64,000 bases of DNA from the NCBI GenBank assembly GCA_017409005.1, contig JAFQTP010000001.1, positions 88,218 to 152,217 of the forward strand, read 5' to 3'. How positions within the stretch are numbered: the first letter of the stretch is position 1; every line of letters begins with the position of its first letter. The notes beneath the pieces were generated by a model. That model saw only the letters and a program-made list of their open reading frames with translations. It made no database searches and was not told the origin of the DNA. This document shows positions 9,459 through 19,811 of the stretch, in pieces. The stretch is from Clostridia bacterium (GTDB lineage: Bacteria > Bacillota > Clostridia > Christensenellales > UBA1242). Both the position numbers and the translations under genes were made by a program.

Positions 9459-11513
9459 ATGGATGACGACAAAAAGAAAAAATCGCTAGCCGAACGTATT
9501 GTTTCAAAAATGCTAACGGGAATATTTTTAATTATTGCTGTTGTGGCTGTTGCATATATTGCAACTTCAATTATAACCTACAACTCTATAACACTAGACC
9601 CCGGCTTATTTTTTGACTCAACTTTTGTTGCAATTGTTAGCGTTGGCGCATTGCTTGTAGTTTTATTACTACTTTCAAAACTTATGAAAGGCGACTCGGG
9701 CTCAAGTGGTGGTGCAAAAGTTAAAACCAAAAATGGCTTAAAGAAATATTACGATTCGCACTGGGTTACCGAAGAAGAACTTAGAACCAATAAAGACTTT
9801 ATGTATACCACATGGGATAGGTTAAAAACCACCGACAACGTGGGCGTGTTAATTAGAGCTGAAGCAAGTGGTTCGAAAATGCACATTAATATGTATAAAC
9901 CAATTCATACTCTTGTTATTGGTACAACCGGTACAGGTAAAACCACACAATTTGTTAACCCAACAATTCAAGTTTATAGTGAATCTAAAGCTAAACCATG
10001 CTTAGTTATTACCGACCCTAAAGGTGAGTTGTATGACTTTCATAGCAACAAACTTAGAAAATCTGGTTACAGGGTTATTGTTTTTGACTTAAAAGACCCA
10101 TTTAACAGCACATGCTGGAACCCAATGACTCGTCCGTTTGAATTTAACGAACGTGCAAGAAATTTAGAAAAAGAAATTTTAATCCATCGTGGCGACGACC
10201 CTCGCAACTACCCTAATTTGCGTTTAGCAAGCAATGCTTACTATTCGGAATGGTATGAATTTAATGGCGTTGCATTTGCAGATATGGCCACAGTAAAGGC
10301 ACAAATTAGTGGTTTACGCCAACAGCTTAAAACCGAAGCTATGGAAGATTTAAAAGATATTGCAATGACACTTTGCCCAGTTTTAAGTAAATCAGACCCA
10401 ATTTGGGAAAGTGGTGCAAAAGACTTTATTTTAGCAATTATGCTTGCAATGCTTGAGGATAGTGAAAAACCAGAACTTGGCATGACAAAAGAAAAATTTA
10501 ACTTCTATAACCTTGCAAAAATTGCAAACTTAAAGGATAACGACCCATTTAACCCAATGAAAAGTTTAACCGATTATTTTGCTGGCCGTGATCCACTTAG
10601 CCAAGCAACACAGCTTGCAAACCAAGTTATTACTAACGCCGATAACACCAAAAAATCGTATATGGGTATTGTTTCGGATAGATTAAACCTATTTAGCGAC
10701 CTAGGTGTTTGCTATGCAACACACACTAATGAAATGGATTTAAAAACATTTACCGATCAGCCAACTGCCCTATTTATTAAAATTCCAGACGAAAAAGTTA
10801 CTCGACATTCAATTGCAAGTATGTTTATTAGCCAGCTATATAAAATTTTGGTTAACGTTGCAAACAACAATGGCGGTGCACTTAAACGTACCGTTTACTA
10901 CATTCTAGACGAGTTTGCAAATATGCCTGCAATTCAAGGTTTTGACACAATGATTACCGTTGCACGTTCAAGAAAAATTTTCTTCTTGCTTATGCTTCAA
11001 TCATATGCCCAACTTTCTATCAAATACGACGAAAAAGTTGCAGCAACAATTAAAGATAACTGTAACATTCACGTTTACATTGGTTCGAACGACCCACAAA
11101 CTCAAGAAGAGTTTAGTAAACGTTGCGGAACCATTACCGTTGAAACTGAAAGCACAACATCTTCAAAGGGCAAAAAAGACGAACAAAGCACAACAACAAC
11201 TAGCGTTAACTTAGATAGCCGTCCGTTAATTTACCCTAACGAGTTAGGAAGCCTAAAAGATAAAATGATCGTTTCAATTTTACGTCAACATCCAATTAAA
11301 ATTTTAACAACTCCAAGTTACTTACCTGCAGCTCAAAAATTCTACGATATGAGGCCACCAGAGGACGAATTTGTTATTCCTAAATCACTAGACGAAGCTG
11401 CAATTTATTACGACATTAAAGAACGTAACAAAAAAGTTCTTAACGCAGGAACCGCAACCGGAAATGGTGCAGGAACATTTGGAAATTCTGATTTTGGAAA
11501 TTTTGATATTTAA
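9459..11513 (+). CDS. VirD4/TraG-type coupling ATPase
   Basis: The 684-residue product is a type IV coupling protein, which brings substrates to the secretion channel. Two N-terminal membrane helices (near residues 14-36 and 49-70) precede the ATPase domain. That domain has Walker A GTTGTGKTT near residue 155 and Walker B YYILDEFANM near residue 480, the typical TraG/VirD4 signature. I start it at ATG 9459, because AAGGTG sits five bases before it; an in-frame GTG at 9450 has no ribosome site. The gene is transcribed away from the other T4SS genes and ends in a strong terminator. The C-terminal 20 residues are Gly/Asn/Phe-rich. Confidence 0.93.
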   Translation: MDDDKKKKSLAERIVSKMLTGIFLIIAVVAVAYIATSIITYNSITLDPGLFFDSTFVAIVSVGALLVVLLLLSKLMKGDSGSSGGAKVKTKNGLKKYYDSHWVTEEELRTNKDFMYTTWDRLKTTDNVGVLIRAEASGSKMHINMYKPIHTLVIGTTGTGKTTQFVNPTIQVYSESKAKPCLVITDPKGELYDFHSNKLRKSGYRVIVFDLKDPFNSTCWNPMTRPFEFNERARNLEKEILIHRGDDPRNYPNLRLASNAYYSEWYEFNGVAFADMATVKAQISGLRQQLKTEAMEDLKDIAMTLCPVLSKSDPIWESGAKDFILAIMLAMLEDSEKPELGMTKEKFNFYNLAKIANLKDNDPFNPMKSLTDYFAGRDPLSQATQLANQVITNADNTKKSYMGIVSDRLNLFSDLGVCYATHTNEMDLKTFTDQPTALFIKIPDEKVTRHSIASMFISQLYKILVNVANNNGGALKRTVYYILDEFANMPAIQGFDTMITVARSRKIFFLLMLQSYAQLSIKYDEKVAATIKDNCNIHVYIGSNDPQTQEEFSKRCGTITVETESTTSSKGKKDEQSTTTTSVNLDSRPLIYPNELGSLKDKMIVSILRQHPIKILTTPSYLPAAQKFYDMRPPEDEFVIPKSLDEAAIYYDIKERNKKVLNAGTATGNGAGTFGNSDFGNFDI

Positions 11514-11520
11514 TTTAACA

Positions 11521-11557
11521 AAAAAACAGCAATTAACTTTGCTGTTTTTTCTTTTTT
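11521..11557 (+). terminator. Terminator after virD4-like gene
   Basis: AAAAAACAGCAA pairs with TTGCTGTTTTTT, followed by more T residues, eight bases after the stop. Confidence 0.85.
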
Positions 11558-11669
11558 ACTTAAGAACATAAGCATTGTGGCAATTTTTACATATTTTATT
11601 TGTTATTAACTAATTCTAATAGTGTAAGAAAAGTTTAAATAAATTATATTAAATTATAATATATATTAT

Positions 11670-11698
11670 TTGGCAAAAAAATTTTGGTATGCTAAAAT
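11670..11698 (+). promoter_or_regulatory. Promoter of the giant surface-protein gene
   Basis: TTGGCA, 17 bases, TAAAAT with TGC extension. It gives a leader of about 80 bases that contains the hairpin at 11712-11747. Confidence 0.65.
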
Positions 11699-11711
11699 TT
11701 ATTAAGTAATT

Positions 11712-11747
11712 GTAGAATTGTGCTAATTTTATAAATTACACTTCTAC
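11712..11747 (+). promoter_or_regulatory. Leader hairpin upstream of the giant surface-protein gene
   Basis: GTAGAA pairs with TTCTAC, and four further pairs form after one mismatch, around a loop of about 14 bases. It is followed by a seven-codon reading frame (11750-11773, MKNGNTP) whose TAG stop overlaps the AGGAG ribosome site of the main gene. Confidence 0.35.
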
Positions 11748-11782
11748 TTATGAAAAATGGAAACACACCATAGGAGTAACTT

Positions 11783-14700
11783 ATGAAAAAATTGAGTTGG
11801 ACTAAAGTTTTAAACATATCAATCATTATTGCCGCACTTTTAGTGTTGGGCTGTTTTTTTGGAACCGCGTTTTATAAGCGACCAGTTAATGAAACACAAG
11901 CCGAAGCACTTGTTGAAGGCATTCCGTTTAAAGTGGGGGTTGTGAACCGTAACGCTAGTGCGTTTGTTAACGAAAACTTTACATACACAACCACTGAAGA
12001 GTTCTATAACGGCACACTAGAAACAATTACTGCTAACCAACATGTAATGCTTTATAACTATGGAGCAGAAAAGAACTTTATAAGCAACGCCAGTTCACTT
12101 CAGCAAGTTAAAAACCTTTATATAAGTTTTGGTGCATTTAACGAAGAACTTTACCTTACATACTTAGAAGTTTATGTTCGTTTAAACGGAAACCTACTTA
12201 CCAGCGACCATGGCATCAATCAAAAAATTGAATACTATGATGCATCAGATAAACTTCCGGGAACCAACTCCCCTGCTTACTACTGGTTTGATTACTTCGA
12301 TGCAAAACCACTAACTTCAGACAAAACTCAATCTGCCGAGGGGTTATACGAGTTTCAATTTGACTATATGTATGTTAAAGATGGTAAGATTTCTCAAAAA
12401 AATACTTATACATTTAAATTCTATTTGCTAGACCAATCTAAATACAATAACTACCCTCAATTTGAAAACGCAACCGAAGGCAATTTAGATGCAACAAATG
12501 TTAAACAATACTATTACAACTACACAAATGCAAATTTAACAAAACTAAACATTGACGCTGCAAGATTTAATGTTTCTTATACCAGAGAAAAAAATAAAGA
12601 CACTGAATCAGTTACTTCAAGTTTTGCAGTTGACCCTAACACAAAATTAGGAACATTAACTCTAACAAAAACAACAAACTATGGTGGAAATAGTGTTGAA
12701 ACTATTTCAAACATTGTTGGAAATGCAAACGGCGAATACTTTACATCAATTTATTTCGACGACCTTGGTTCTTATTCGTTCACAATAAAATATTTATTAA
12801 AACTTTCTGATGGTTTAACCAATAAATATGAAGTAATAGAAAATATTTTGGCCTACGACGCCAACGAACCTAAATACGAACAAAACTTAATTGCAAAAGG
12901 CCAATATAAGTTACATATTTTTGGTGTTAAGCTTTACTTTAGTAAAAATGGTAGCACCGAGCTAAAACAAAAAGAAAATAATCAAGTTTTAGTTCAAGCC
13001 GACGTAACAAATCAACTTTGTGGCATAAATAATTCTTATGACTACATTACCCATGGTTTTAAAAATGCCGATACATTTACAATTCCTGGCGTAGATGGCG
13101 CAGACCCAACAGAAGTTACAAATCCTTTAAAAACATTTACTAACTACCCTGTTACAAACTTAGCTCCATTATACTTTGATTATTACAGCACATTTACATA
13201 TTCAGGCTCTCAACCTTTGTCAACTTATAAAATTTATAAAGACTCAACTTTTAGCGAAGTTAAACAAAGTGGGTATATTACTAAAGATACAAACCTAGAC
13301 GAAACCGGATATTACGAAGTTATTATTAATTATTCGTTTGAACGTTATTCTCACCCAACACTTACTCAAGTTCAAGGTGCAGAATATGTACATAAACAAG
13401 CATTCATTTTCCAAATTGACAACTCTACACCTGAAATAACAATGTATAAGTCAACCGAACAAACACCTGACAACATTATTAAAAACAATTCGTTTATAAA
13501 CTCGGGCGTAACTGCTAGTTGGCAAGACGGAAACTACTTCCAAGCCCCAATTACAGCAGAATATTTCCAATATAACTTTGATGGCGGATTAATTAGTTCA
13601 AGTGCTTATACCAAGGGTAGCGTAATTGGTAATGGTGGAAACGGAAAATATTTAATTAGACTTTATTACTCAACAACTAGAGATGTTTATGTTGAAACAA
13701 GCTTTACCGTTGACACTACACCAATTAGCGATATTTTAATTCAACCAATTTATCAACGTAAAGACGGTAATGGCAATGCTACTGGCTACGGATTAGTAAC
13801 CGACACAAACGAAGTTAACTTTAATGGATCAACCATTATAAACCAACCATTTACACTAACCTACTCTCAAAAAGATAGTGGCGCAGCAATTACAACAACA
13901 TACTATAAAATTCCATTTGCTTACAACGAAAATGTTGGAAACAGTATTTCGTTTTTATCTGATATTTATGTTGAAACCGATTATATTATAGACCCAACAA
14001 ACATGAGTAGTGGTGTTGATTATTCGTTAGATTATTCATCTATTGCATCAGGAATTATTTCAACCGAAAACGCATTTGTTGAAGACAAAAGTTATATTTA
14101 CCTATTTGAAATTTCAGATGAAGCAGGAAACACTGCAACAAAATATATCATTTACGACCTAACAAAACCTTATGTTATTATTGACTCCGACGCAGAAACA
14201 GAGGGAGTTCAAGAAATTGATAATCCATATAACATTGTTAACAAAAAAGCAACATTAACTTGGGGAAATTATAAAAGCATCAAAGTTGATGCTGTTATAG
14301 AAAATGAATCTATTCAAAACAAAAAATTAGAACACATTATTTTAAATGAACCAAGTTTATTTAAAAGAATTGACCCTAGTAAATATTATCTATGTGTTCC
14401 AATTACAAGATTTACCGCTAATCAAGATGCAAACAACATAACATTAGAAGGTTCTACTTTCCAAAGCGGTGTAACTTTATATCCTACAACAAATGGGCTA
14501 ACAAGCCAAGTTGATTTATTCTTTGCTGGTGACGGAAAAGTTTACACCTACACCATTACCGATGCCTCACACTTAAGAAGTGCAACAAACATTGCAAAAA
14601 GCAACATTAGCGGAAGCTATGTTGAAATGAATTTAGATAACGCGCAAGGAATGGCTTATGGCGTGTTTGGGCAAATAACCGATAACAATGTTGGTAGTTA

Positions 14701-17700
14701 TTTGAAAAACAAAACAACAAGTGCTAAACAATTAAGGTTTACATATTTCCCTGGAGAAGAAGGCAGCGATTATTATGTTAAAAGCGTAACATATTCGTTC
14801 TACGATTTTGCTCCAGAAAGTTACGAAACTGTTAATACAATTTTAACAGGCGAAACAAACTATTTAACCGAATATAACACAAACATTGAAAATGGCATAC
14901 CTTACCCAACCTACCCATTTAGCAAAACTGCAACAATTTTAAATCGCGCCGTAACACTATCTGACGACAAAGTGTCTGAAGCTGGTCAAACTGATAGAGT
15001 TGTTTCAAATATTTTAAATCCTGTTAGCGGTGAAGGCTCACAAACATACTCAAAAGAAGGTATGTATGTAATTAGAAGAGAATATGAGGCAAGCGGAAAC
15101 GAAGAAGCTTATGAATATGATAGTGTTGTAAGATATTATGTTTTCTATGTTGACAGAAACGGAATTATTGAAATTGATACAAATATTGAAGATACTCACA
15201 TCTACCAATCAAGCAGAAGCGAAATGCTTTACGAAACCGGTTCAGGTATTATATTTAACTTTTCAAAAGTTAACCAAATGGGACAATACGACACATACTA
15301 CACCGCCCTACAAATTCAACAATATTTAGCTTATGCAGGTTCTACAATTTTTGATAGTAATAAACTTCCTGTTAATTTCTACTTACCTTTAGATAAATAT
15401 AATTCTAGAGTAACAATTAGCAAAGCCACCGATGGTACAACTGATTTCACATATTTATCTACTATTTCTTCTGACAACTCGTTTAACTTCCAATTAAGAT
15501 ACAACATTTTACATACATTAAACGGAAAAGACACCGTTGTATTTAACAACACAGGATTAGAAGAGGTTATTAACTATAATTATGTAACACTTTCAAATAA
15601 CGATGGATATAGAACTTTAAAATTTGTTAAAGAAGGACAATACACCGTTAAATTATATGACCGCTCAGATAATCGTGGCGATTTGTTAAGCGGAGAAATT
15701 AATGCATCAATTGAAAATCAATATAACAACTCTTACGAATTCAGTTTTGTATTATCACACGAAAGCCCAACCGGCGAATACTTAACAAAATATAACGATG
15801 CAAACCGCACCGACCAATTGTTAACAATTACATCTACTACAAGCGAAAATTTAAAATTTAACAGCTTAAACAACGATTCATTACGCTTTAGATTTAGAAA
15901 GAATGACGATAAATATCGTGCAGAAGTTAATCCAGATGCAATTATTGTTAATAAAACCGTTGGAAATTCTACCTCTACAATATTCTCTGGCGGACAAGAT
16001 TCTAACATTTTAAAATTTGTTCCAGATGGAATTGATAGTTCTAGTGGATTACCAACCACAACCGGATATTATGTTTTAACAATTTTTGATGAACAAGATT
16101 ATCAGAATGATGGAAAAACCTATTTAGGTGGAACAGGTCAGACAAGAGATTATTTACAATCAAAATCGCAAAACATTACCTACACCATAACACTACAATA
16201 TATTGGTGATGAAGGCGATTACTTAATTACTTTAGAAGATGGCAGTCAAGTTAACTACTTTACACGTACATTCACAATTACTTTAGACCGAATTAAACCA
16301 CAATATAACTATCAAAGTTTAATTACACTTGATAATCAAAAATTTGCAGCAAGTTCAAGTTTAGATAGTTCTAGAATGGACAACTACTTCTTTGCTGTTA
16401 ATAACAACTTTAAATTTATTCAAAATCAAACATTAGGCGGTCCATTAGATTCAACTGCACTATTTGTTAGAAAATTAGTGGGCAAAAACGCTGATTGCGA
16501 CTTCCCTGAATACTACAAAACATTTACTCCAGACGACGAAAACTATTATGCCGAGGGAAACACTAATCACCTTCGCTTCTCAGAAAGTAACGCTTCGTTT
16601 GAACAAGTAAGCTATGGTGGACTTACAGGCGAACCAATTGATGCCAACATCGCATTCCGCCAAGGCAGAGGATATTACGAAGTTGTTGAACGCGACGAAG
16701 CTGGAAACTATCAAGTTTATGCAATTTATTATAATCCAGACCCTATTAACGACCGCAACATTATTACATATTGTTATAATCCTGCCCTTGTTGAAGGAAC
16801 AGACAGCATTCAAGCTGAAATTCCATTTGAAAGCAACGATACCATTCAAAATAGCATTGAACTTTTAGGTGATAGTTTAGAATTTATTGCAATTGATTAT
16901 TTAGGAAACGCTAAAAACGACTACTTCTATAAATGTATTATTGAAAGCAGTGCACTAGGCACGCCTAAAACAATTACAAACAACCCTAACGACAGAAATG
17001 ATTCTAACAACTGGACATCATTTTTAAATTTAATTAACGAAACATTAGAATTTACTAAAGCAAACACCCCATCAGGATTTAGAGTAACAATAACATTTGT
17101 TAACCGTTTAAGCGAAAACTATGTTATTACTTATCGAGTTCCTGGTGAACCATTAAAATTGTTGCCACCTACATCGGAATCTGGCACTCAATTTACGGTT
17201 ACAATTCCTGCCGACACCGATAGCACATACATTAAGGAATTCCACGCATGGAAATTTACCGATGGTGCTTGGATTGAACAATCGCAAGACTCACTTGGAA
17301 ATACAATTGTAAAATCATATTCAACCGGTGCAAGCCTACAAGGCAGATCATATACTTTTGGTTTAGGTGAATTTAAATTTAAACTAATTGATATATTTGG
17401 CAGAGAAAGTGTTGAATATAAAGGTCTTGGCGTTAACGATGTTAATTTAGTTTTATTTAATGGTAATTCAGTTGTATATGACTCAGACGTTCCTAACTAC
17501 GACGGAACAACCGGTGCCAATGTTACACACACTGCAAACAATGTAACCGTTCAATATCAAACTAATTTATATTCATTTGTTGTAAAAGAACGCACTGAAG
17601 ATGGTTCATATGTTAAAGTTGAAATGAACAATTATCACAATGTAGGAATTACTGAACAAAGCGTTGTTGATGGAGTTAGAACATTAATTTTCCAAAATAA

Positions 17701-19711
17701 CGCAAAAGACACAATAAAACAATTCCAAGTTACTTTAACTGTTGATAAATTAGCAGGAACCGAAGGATACACTCCAACACAATATAACTTTGCAATTAAC
17801 AAAACTTTACCAGAAATTATTTTACGCAACCTTTCAGGTGGAAGTTTAATAACTTCTAAAAATTCATTAGAACCAACAATTCATACCGAAAACTTTACCG
17901 TTAACTGGGAAAACACTGACGCTTATTCTGGAAATGTTAACTTAATAAGAACATATATTGATGCAAGCGGAAAACAGGTTACAGAAACAATTAACAACAT
18001 TCCTAACGGATATGAAGTTGGATTATCTGGAACCTACACAGCAAGCATCTCAAGCAGCCTAGGATATTCCGATTCAGCATACAACATTTACTTTAAACTT
18101 GTTTCAGGCGAAATTGTTGTTTACGACGTTGTTGCAATTAATAATGGTGTTGAAACAATTTTACGTCCATCTCCTAAAACAAGCACAATAACTATTGACG
18201 ATGTTGAAAAAGTTTTATATAGATACTATGCTCAAGCAAGTTTCAACAACCCACAAGGCTCAGAAAAATATATTGAACTTAGAGCAAACAAAAACAAAGG
18301 TATTGAATATACTTTAATTTCAGATTCAACACCAGATGAAGAACCAGAGGCACAAACCGAGGGCGAAGAAGAAGGTTCTGATGGTGGCGAAAGTGCAGGA
18401 ACTAACACTTTAATTAAGAAAACCTATAAAATTTACGGTTCCAGCAACTATGGTTACGAACGCTATATCGAAATCATATTTGTTAACGAGTTAACCAATG
18501 AGGGTTTAGGATTTACTAATATTAAAGCAACCTACCCTACCGACAACCAAGGAAATATTTCAGAAATAACCCTTAACGGCGGAATTGTTACAACAAATGT
18601 TAGCCAACTAGATTTAACATGGAAAGCTTACAACCTAGGTGCATATAACTACACCGAATTAAGAGGAAATTTAATTTACCTAGACTACTATTTTAATGAT
18701 AATTTTGTTAGAACAATTTACAGTGATTCTGCTGAATTTAACAAATTAACAATTAAAACCGCAGGTATTCATAAGTTTAAACTATATGATTTGGCTGGAA
18801 ACATTCAATATTTTGGCGCTAACAGCGAATTAGTTATTAACTTAGTAAATAATGTGTTATTTACAATAAACAACGCAGAACCTATTAACAATCAAATTTT
18901 TAATAGCGATGTTGTTTTAGAAATTACAAACCGTTACTTATATTTCTCAGACCCAACAATTTCAGCCACCTTAAACGGAGCTCCTATAACACCAGAACGT
19001 GTTGGAACCAGCTTCTATGCTTATAAATTTAACCAACACGGATACTATGAAGTAATTATTTCAACATACATTACACAAAATGAATCGGTAACAACAAAAT
19101 ACTGCTTCACAATTATTAACCAAAGAATTGCTCTGCCATGCTTTAGTGTTCCACAAAACGCAAACTTTAAAGTAGTGTCAATTTTAAAACAAAATTCAGA
19201 TATAACACACACTTTAACAAACTTAAAAGAATTGTGGATTAGTCCTGCAACAGTAGGCGTTGGCAACTACACTATTACACTAAGTCAATTTAACGACGCA
19301 TTAAATCAAGATGTTGAGTTTAGTTTCCAAGTGTGGGTTAATAATGAAATTCCTTACATTTATAGTAGCCAAGAATTTGGAACTTCTACAACAAAAGATA
19401 TAACCATTACTTACAACCCAAAAATTATTTACGACCAAGTTGGTGAAAGTTATATTGCAATTACAGGAAAACCTGTTATTCACATTAATTCTGAAAGTCC
19501 GAATGCAATTTCAACTGTTTTACTAACCGAAAATTTAGAATATTGGATTCAGATATATAGTGCCGACAATAAACTAATAAATTCATATAAAGTTACAAAA
19601 GACGAACCACTTAACACAACCGCAATTATTATTATTGTTGTTGTTTCGGTAGTTGTTGTTGCATTAATTGTTGTATTTATTGTAATACGTCGCCACTTGA
19701 AATTCAGATAA
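11783..19711 (+). CDS. Giant membrane-anchored extracellular protein (2642 residues)
   Basis: The product begins with a membrane helix near residues 10-32 and ends with a second one (AIIIIVVVSVVVVALIVV) followed by a short basic tail RRHLKFR. About 2560 residues therefore lie outside the cell with no LPXTG signal. The extracellular part is rich in Asn, Thr, Tyr and Ser. It shows recurring beta-sandwich motifs such as EISDEAGNTATKYIIYDLTKP and VERDEAGNYQVYAIYY, resembling strings of bacterial Ig-like domains. Residues near 2190-2215 form an acidic Glu/Gly-rich linker. The start has SD AGGAG six bases upstream. It follows the virD4-like gene on the same strand but has its own promoter. An adhesin or contact protein for the secretion system is my inference. 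Confidence 0.85.
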   Translation: MKKLSWTKVLNISIIIAALLVLGCFFGTAFYKRPVNETQAEALVEGIPFKVGVVNRNASAFVNENFTYTTTEEFYNGTLETITANQHVMLYNYGAEKNFISNASSLQQVKNLYISFGAFNEELYLTYLEVYVRLNGNLLTSDHGINQKIEYYDASDKLPGTNSPAYYWFDYFDAKPLTSDKTQSAEGLYEFQFDYMYVKDGKISQKNTYTFKFYLLDQSKYNNYPQFENATEGNLDATNVKQYYYNYTNANLTKLNIDAARFNVSYTREKNKDTESVTSSFAVDPNTKLGTLTLTKTTNYGGNSVETISNIVGNANGEYFTSIYFDDLGSYSFTIKYLLKLSDGLTNKYEVIENILAYDANEPKYEQNLIAKGQYKLHIFGVKLYFSKNGSTELKQKENNQVLVQADVTNQLCGINNSYDYITHGFKNADTFTIPGVDGADPTEVTNPLKTFTNYPVTNLAPLYFDYYSTFTYSGSQPLSTYKIYKDSTFSEVKQSGYITKDTNLDETGYYEVIINYSFERYSHPTLTQVQGAEYVHKQAFIFQIDNSTPEITMYKSTEQTPDNIIKNNSFINSGVTASWQDGNYFQAPITAEYFQYNFDGGLISSSAYTKGSVIGNGGNGKYLIRLYYSTTRDVYVETSFTVDTTPISDILIQPIYQRKDGNGNATGYGLVTDTNEVNFNGSTIINQPFTLTYSQKDSGAAITTTYYKIPFAYNENVGNSISFLSDIYVETDYIIDPTNMSSGVDYSLDYSSIASGIISTENAFVEDKSYIYLFEISDEAGNTATKYIIYDLTKPYVIIDSDAETEGVQEIDNPYNIVNKKATLTWGNYKSIKVDAVIENESIQNKKLEHIILNEPSLFKRIDPSKYYLCVPITRFTANQDANNITLEGSTFQSGVTLYPTTNGLTSQVDLFFAGDGKVYTYTITDASHLRSATNIAKSNISGSYVEMNLDNAQGMAYGVFGQITDNNVGSYLKNKTTSAKQLRFTYFPGEEGSDYYVKSVTYSFYDFAPESYETVNTILTGETNYLTEYNTNIENGIPYPTYPFSKTATILNRAVTLSDDKVSEAGQTDRVVSNILNPVSGEGSQTYSKEGMYVIRREYEASGNEEAYEYDSVVRYYVFYVDRNGIIEIDTNIEDTHIYQSSRSEMLYETGSGIIFNFSKVNQMGQYDTYYTALQIQQYLAYAGSTIFDSNKLPVNFYLPLDKYNSRVTISKATDGTTDFTYLSTISSDNSFNFQLRYNILHTLNGKDTVVFNNTGLEEVINYNYVTLSNNDGYRTLKFVKEGQYTVKLYDRSDNRGDLLSGEINASIENQYNNSYEFSFVLSHESPTGEYLTKYNDANRTDQLLTITSTTSENLKFNSLNNDSLRFRFRKNDDKYRAEVNPDAIIVNKTVGNSTSTIFSGGQDSNILKFVPDGIDSSSGLPTTTGYYVLTIFDEQDYQNDGKTYLGGTGQTRDYLQSKSQNITYTITLQYIGDEGDYLITLEDGSQVNYFTRTFTITLDRIKPQYNYQSLITLDNQKFAASSSLDSSRMDNYFFAVNNNFKFIQNQTLGGPLDSTALFVRKLVGKNADCDFPEYYKTFTPDDENYYAEGNTNHLRFSESNASFEQVSYGGLTGEPIDANIAFRQGRGYYEVVERDEAGNYQVYAIYYNPDPINDRNIITYCYNPALVEGTDSIQAEIPFESNDTIQNSIELLGDSLEFIAIDYLGNAKNDYFYKCIIESSALGTPKTITNNPNDRNDSNNWTSFLNLINETLEFTKANTPSGFRVTITFVNRLSENYVITYRVPGEPLKLLPPTSESGTQFTVTIPADTDSTYIKEFHAWKFTDGAWIEQSQDSLGNTIVKSYSTGASLQGRSYTFGLGEFKFKLIDIFGRESVEYKGLGVNDVNLVLFNGNSVVYDSDVPNYDGTTGANVTHTANNVTVQYQTNLYSFVVKERTEDGSYVKVEMNNYHNVGITEQSVVDGVRTLIFQNNAKDTIKQFQVTLTVDKLAGTEGYTPTQYNFAINKTLPEIILRNLSGGSLITSKNSLEPTIHTENFTVNWENTDAYSGNVNLIRTYIDASGKQVTETINNIPNGYEVGLSGTYTASISSSLGYSDSAYNIYFKLVSGEIVVYDVVAINNGVETILRPSPKTSTITIDDVEKVLYRYYAQASFNNPQGSEKYIELRANKNKGIEYTLISDSTPDEEPEAQTEGEEEGSDGGESAGTNTLIKKTYKIYGSSNYGYERYIEIIFVNELTNEGLGFTNIKATYPTDNQGNISEITLNGGIVTTNVSQLDLTWKAYNLGAYNYTELRGNLIYLDYYFNDNFVRTIYSDSAEFNKLTIKTAGIHKFKLYDLAGNIQYFGANSELVINLVNNVLFTINNAEPINNQIFNSDVVLEITNRYLYFSDPTISATLNGAPITPERVGTSFYAYKFNQHGYYEVIISTYITQNESVTTKYCFTIINQRIALPCFSVPQNANFKVVSILKQNSDITHTLTNLKELWISPATVGVGNYTITLSQFNDALNQDVEFSFQVWVNNEIPYIYSSQEFGTSTTKDITITYNPKIIYDQVGESYIAITGKPVIHINSESPNAISTVLLTENLEYWIQIYSADNKLINSYKVTKDEPLNTTAIIIIVVVSVVVVALIVVFIVIRRHLKFR

Positions 19712-19720
19712 TATCAAACA

Positions 19721-19751
19721 AAAAAAGTTATCCGTTTTGGATAACTTTTTT
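19721..19751. terminator. Bidirectional terminator between giant gene and rho-like gene
   Basis: AAAAAAGTTATCC pairs with GGATAACTTTTTT around a GTTTT loop. A- and T-runs on both sides let it serve both convergent genes. Confidence 0.9.
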
Positions 19752-19811
19752 ATGTTTATTTTATAGTGTATTTAAATATGTTAATTAATTTAAATCTTAT
19801 TATATTAATTA

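Noticed and set aside
1-19711. Integrative conjugative element with attachment sites
   Set aside because: No integrase, tRNA target or direct repeats are visible at the right boundary near 19.7-19.8 kb; the left boundary is outside the window, so this cannot be called.
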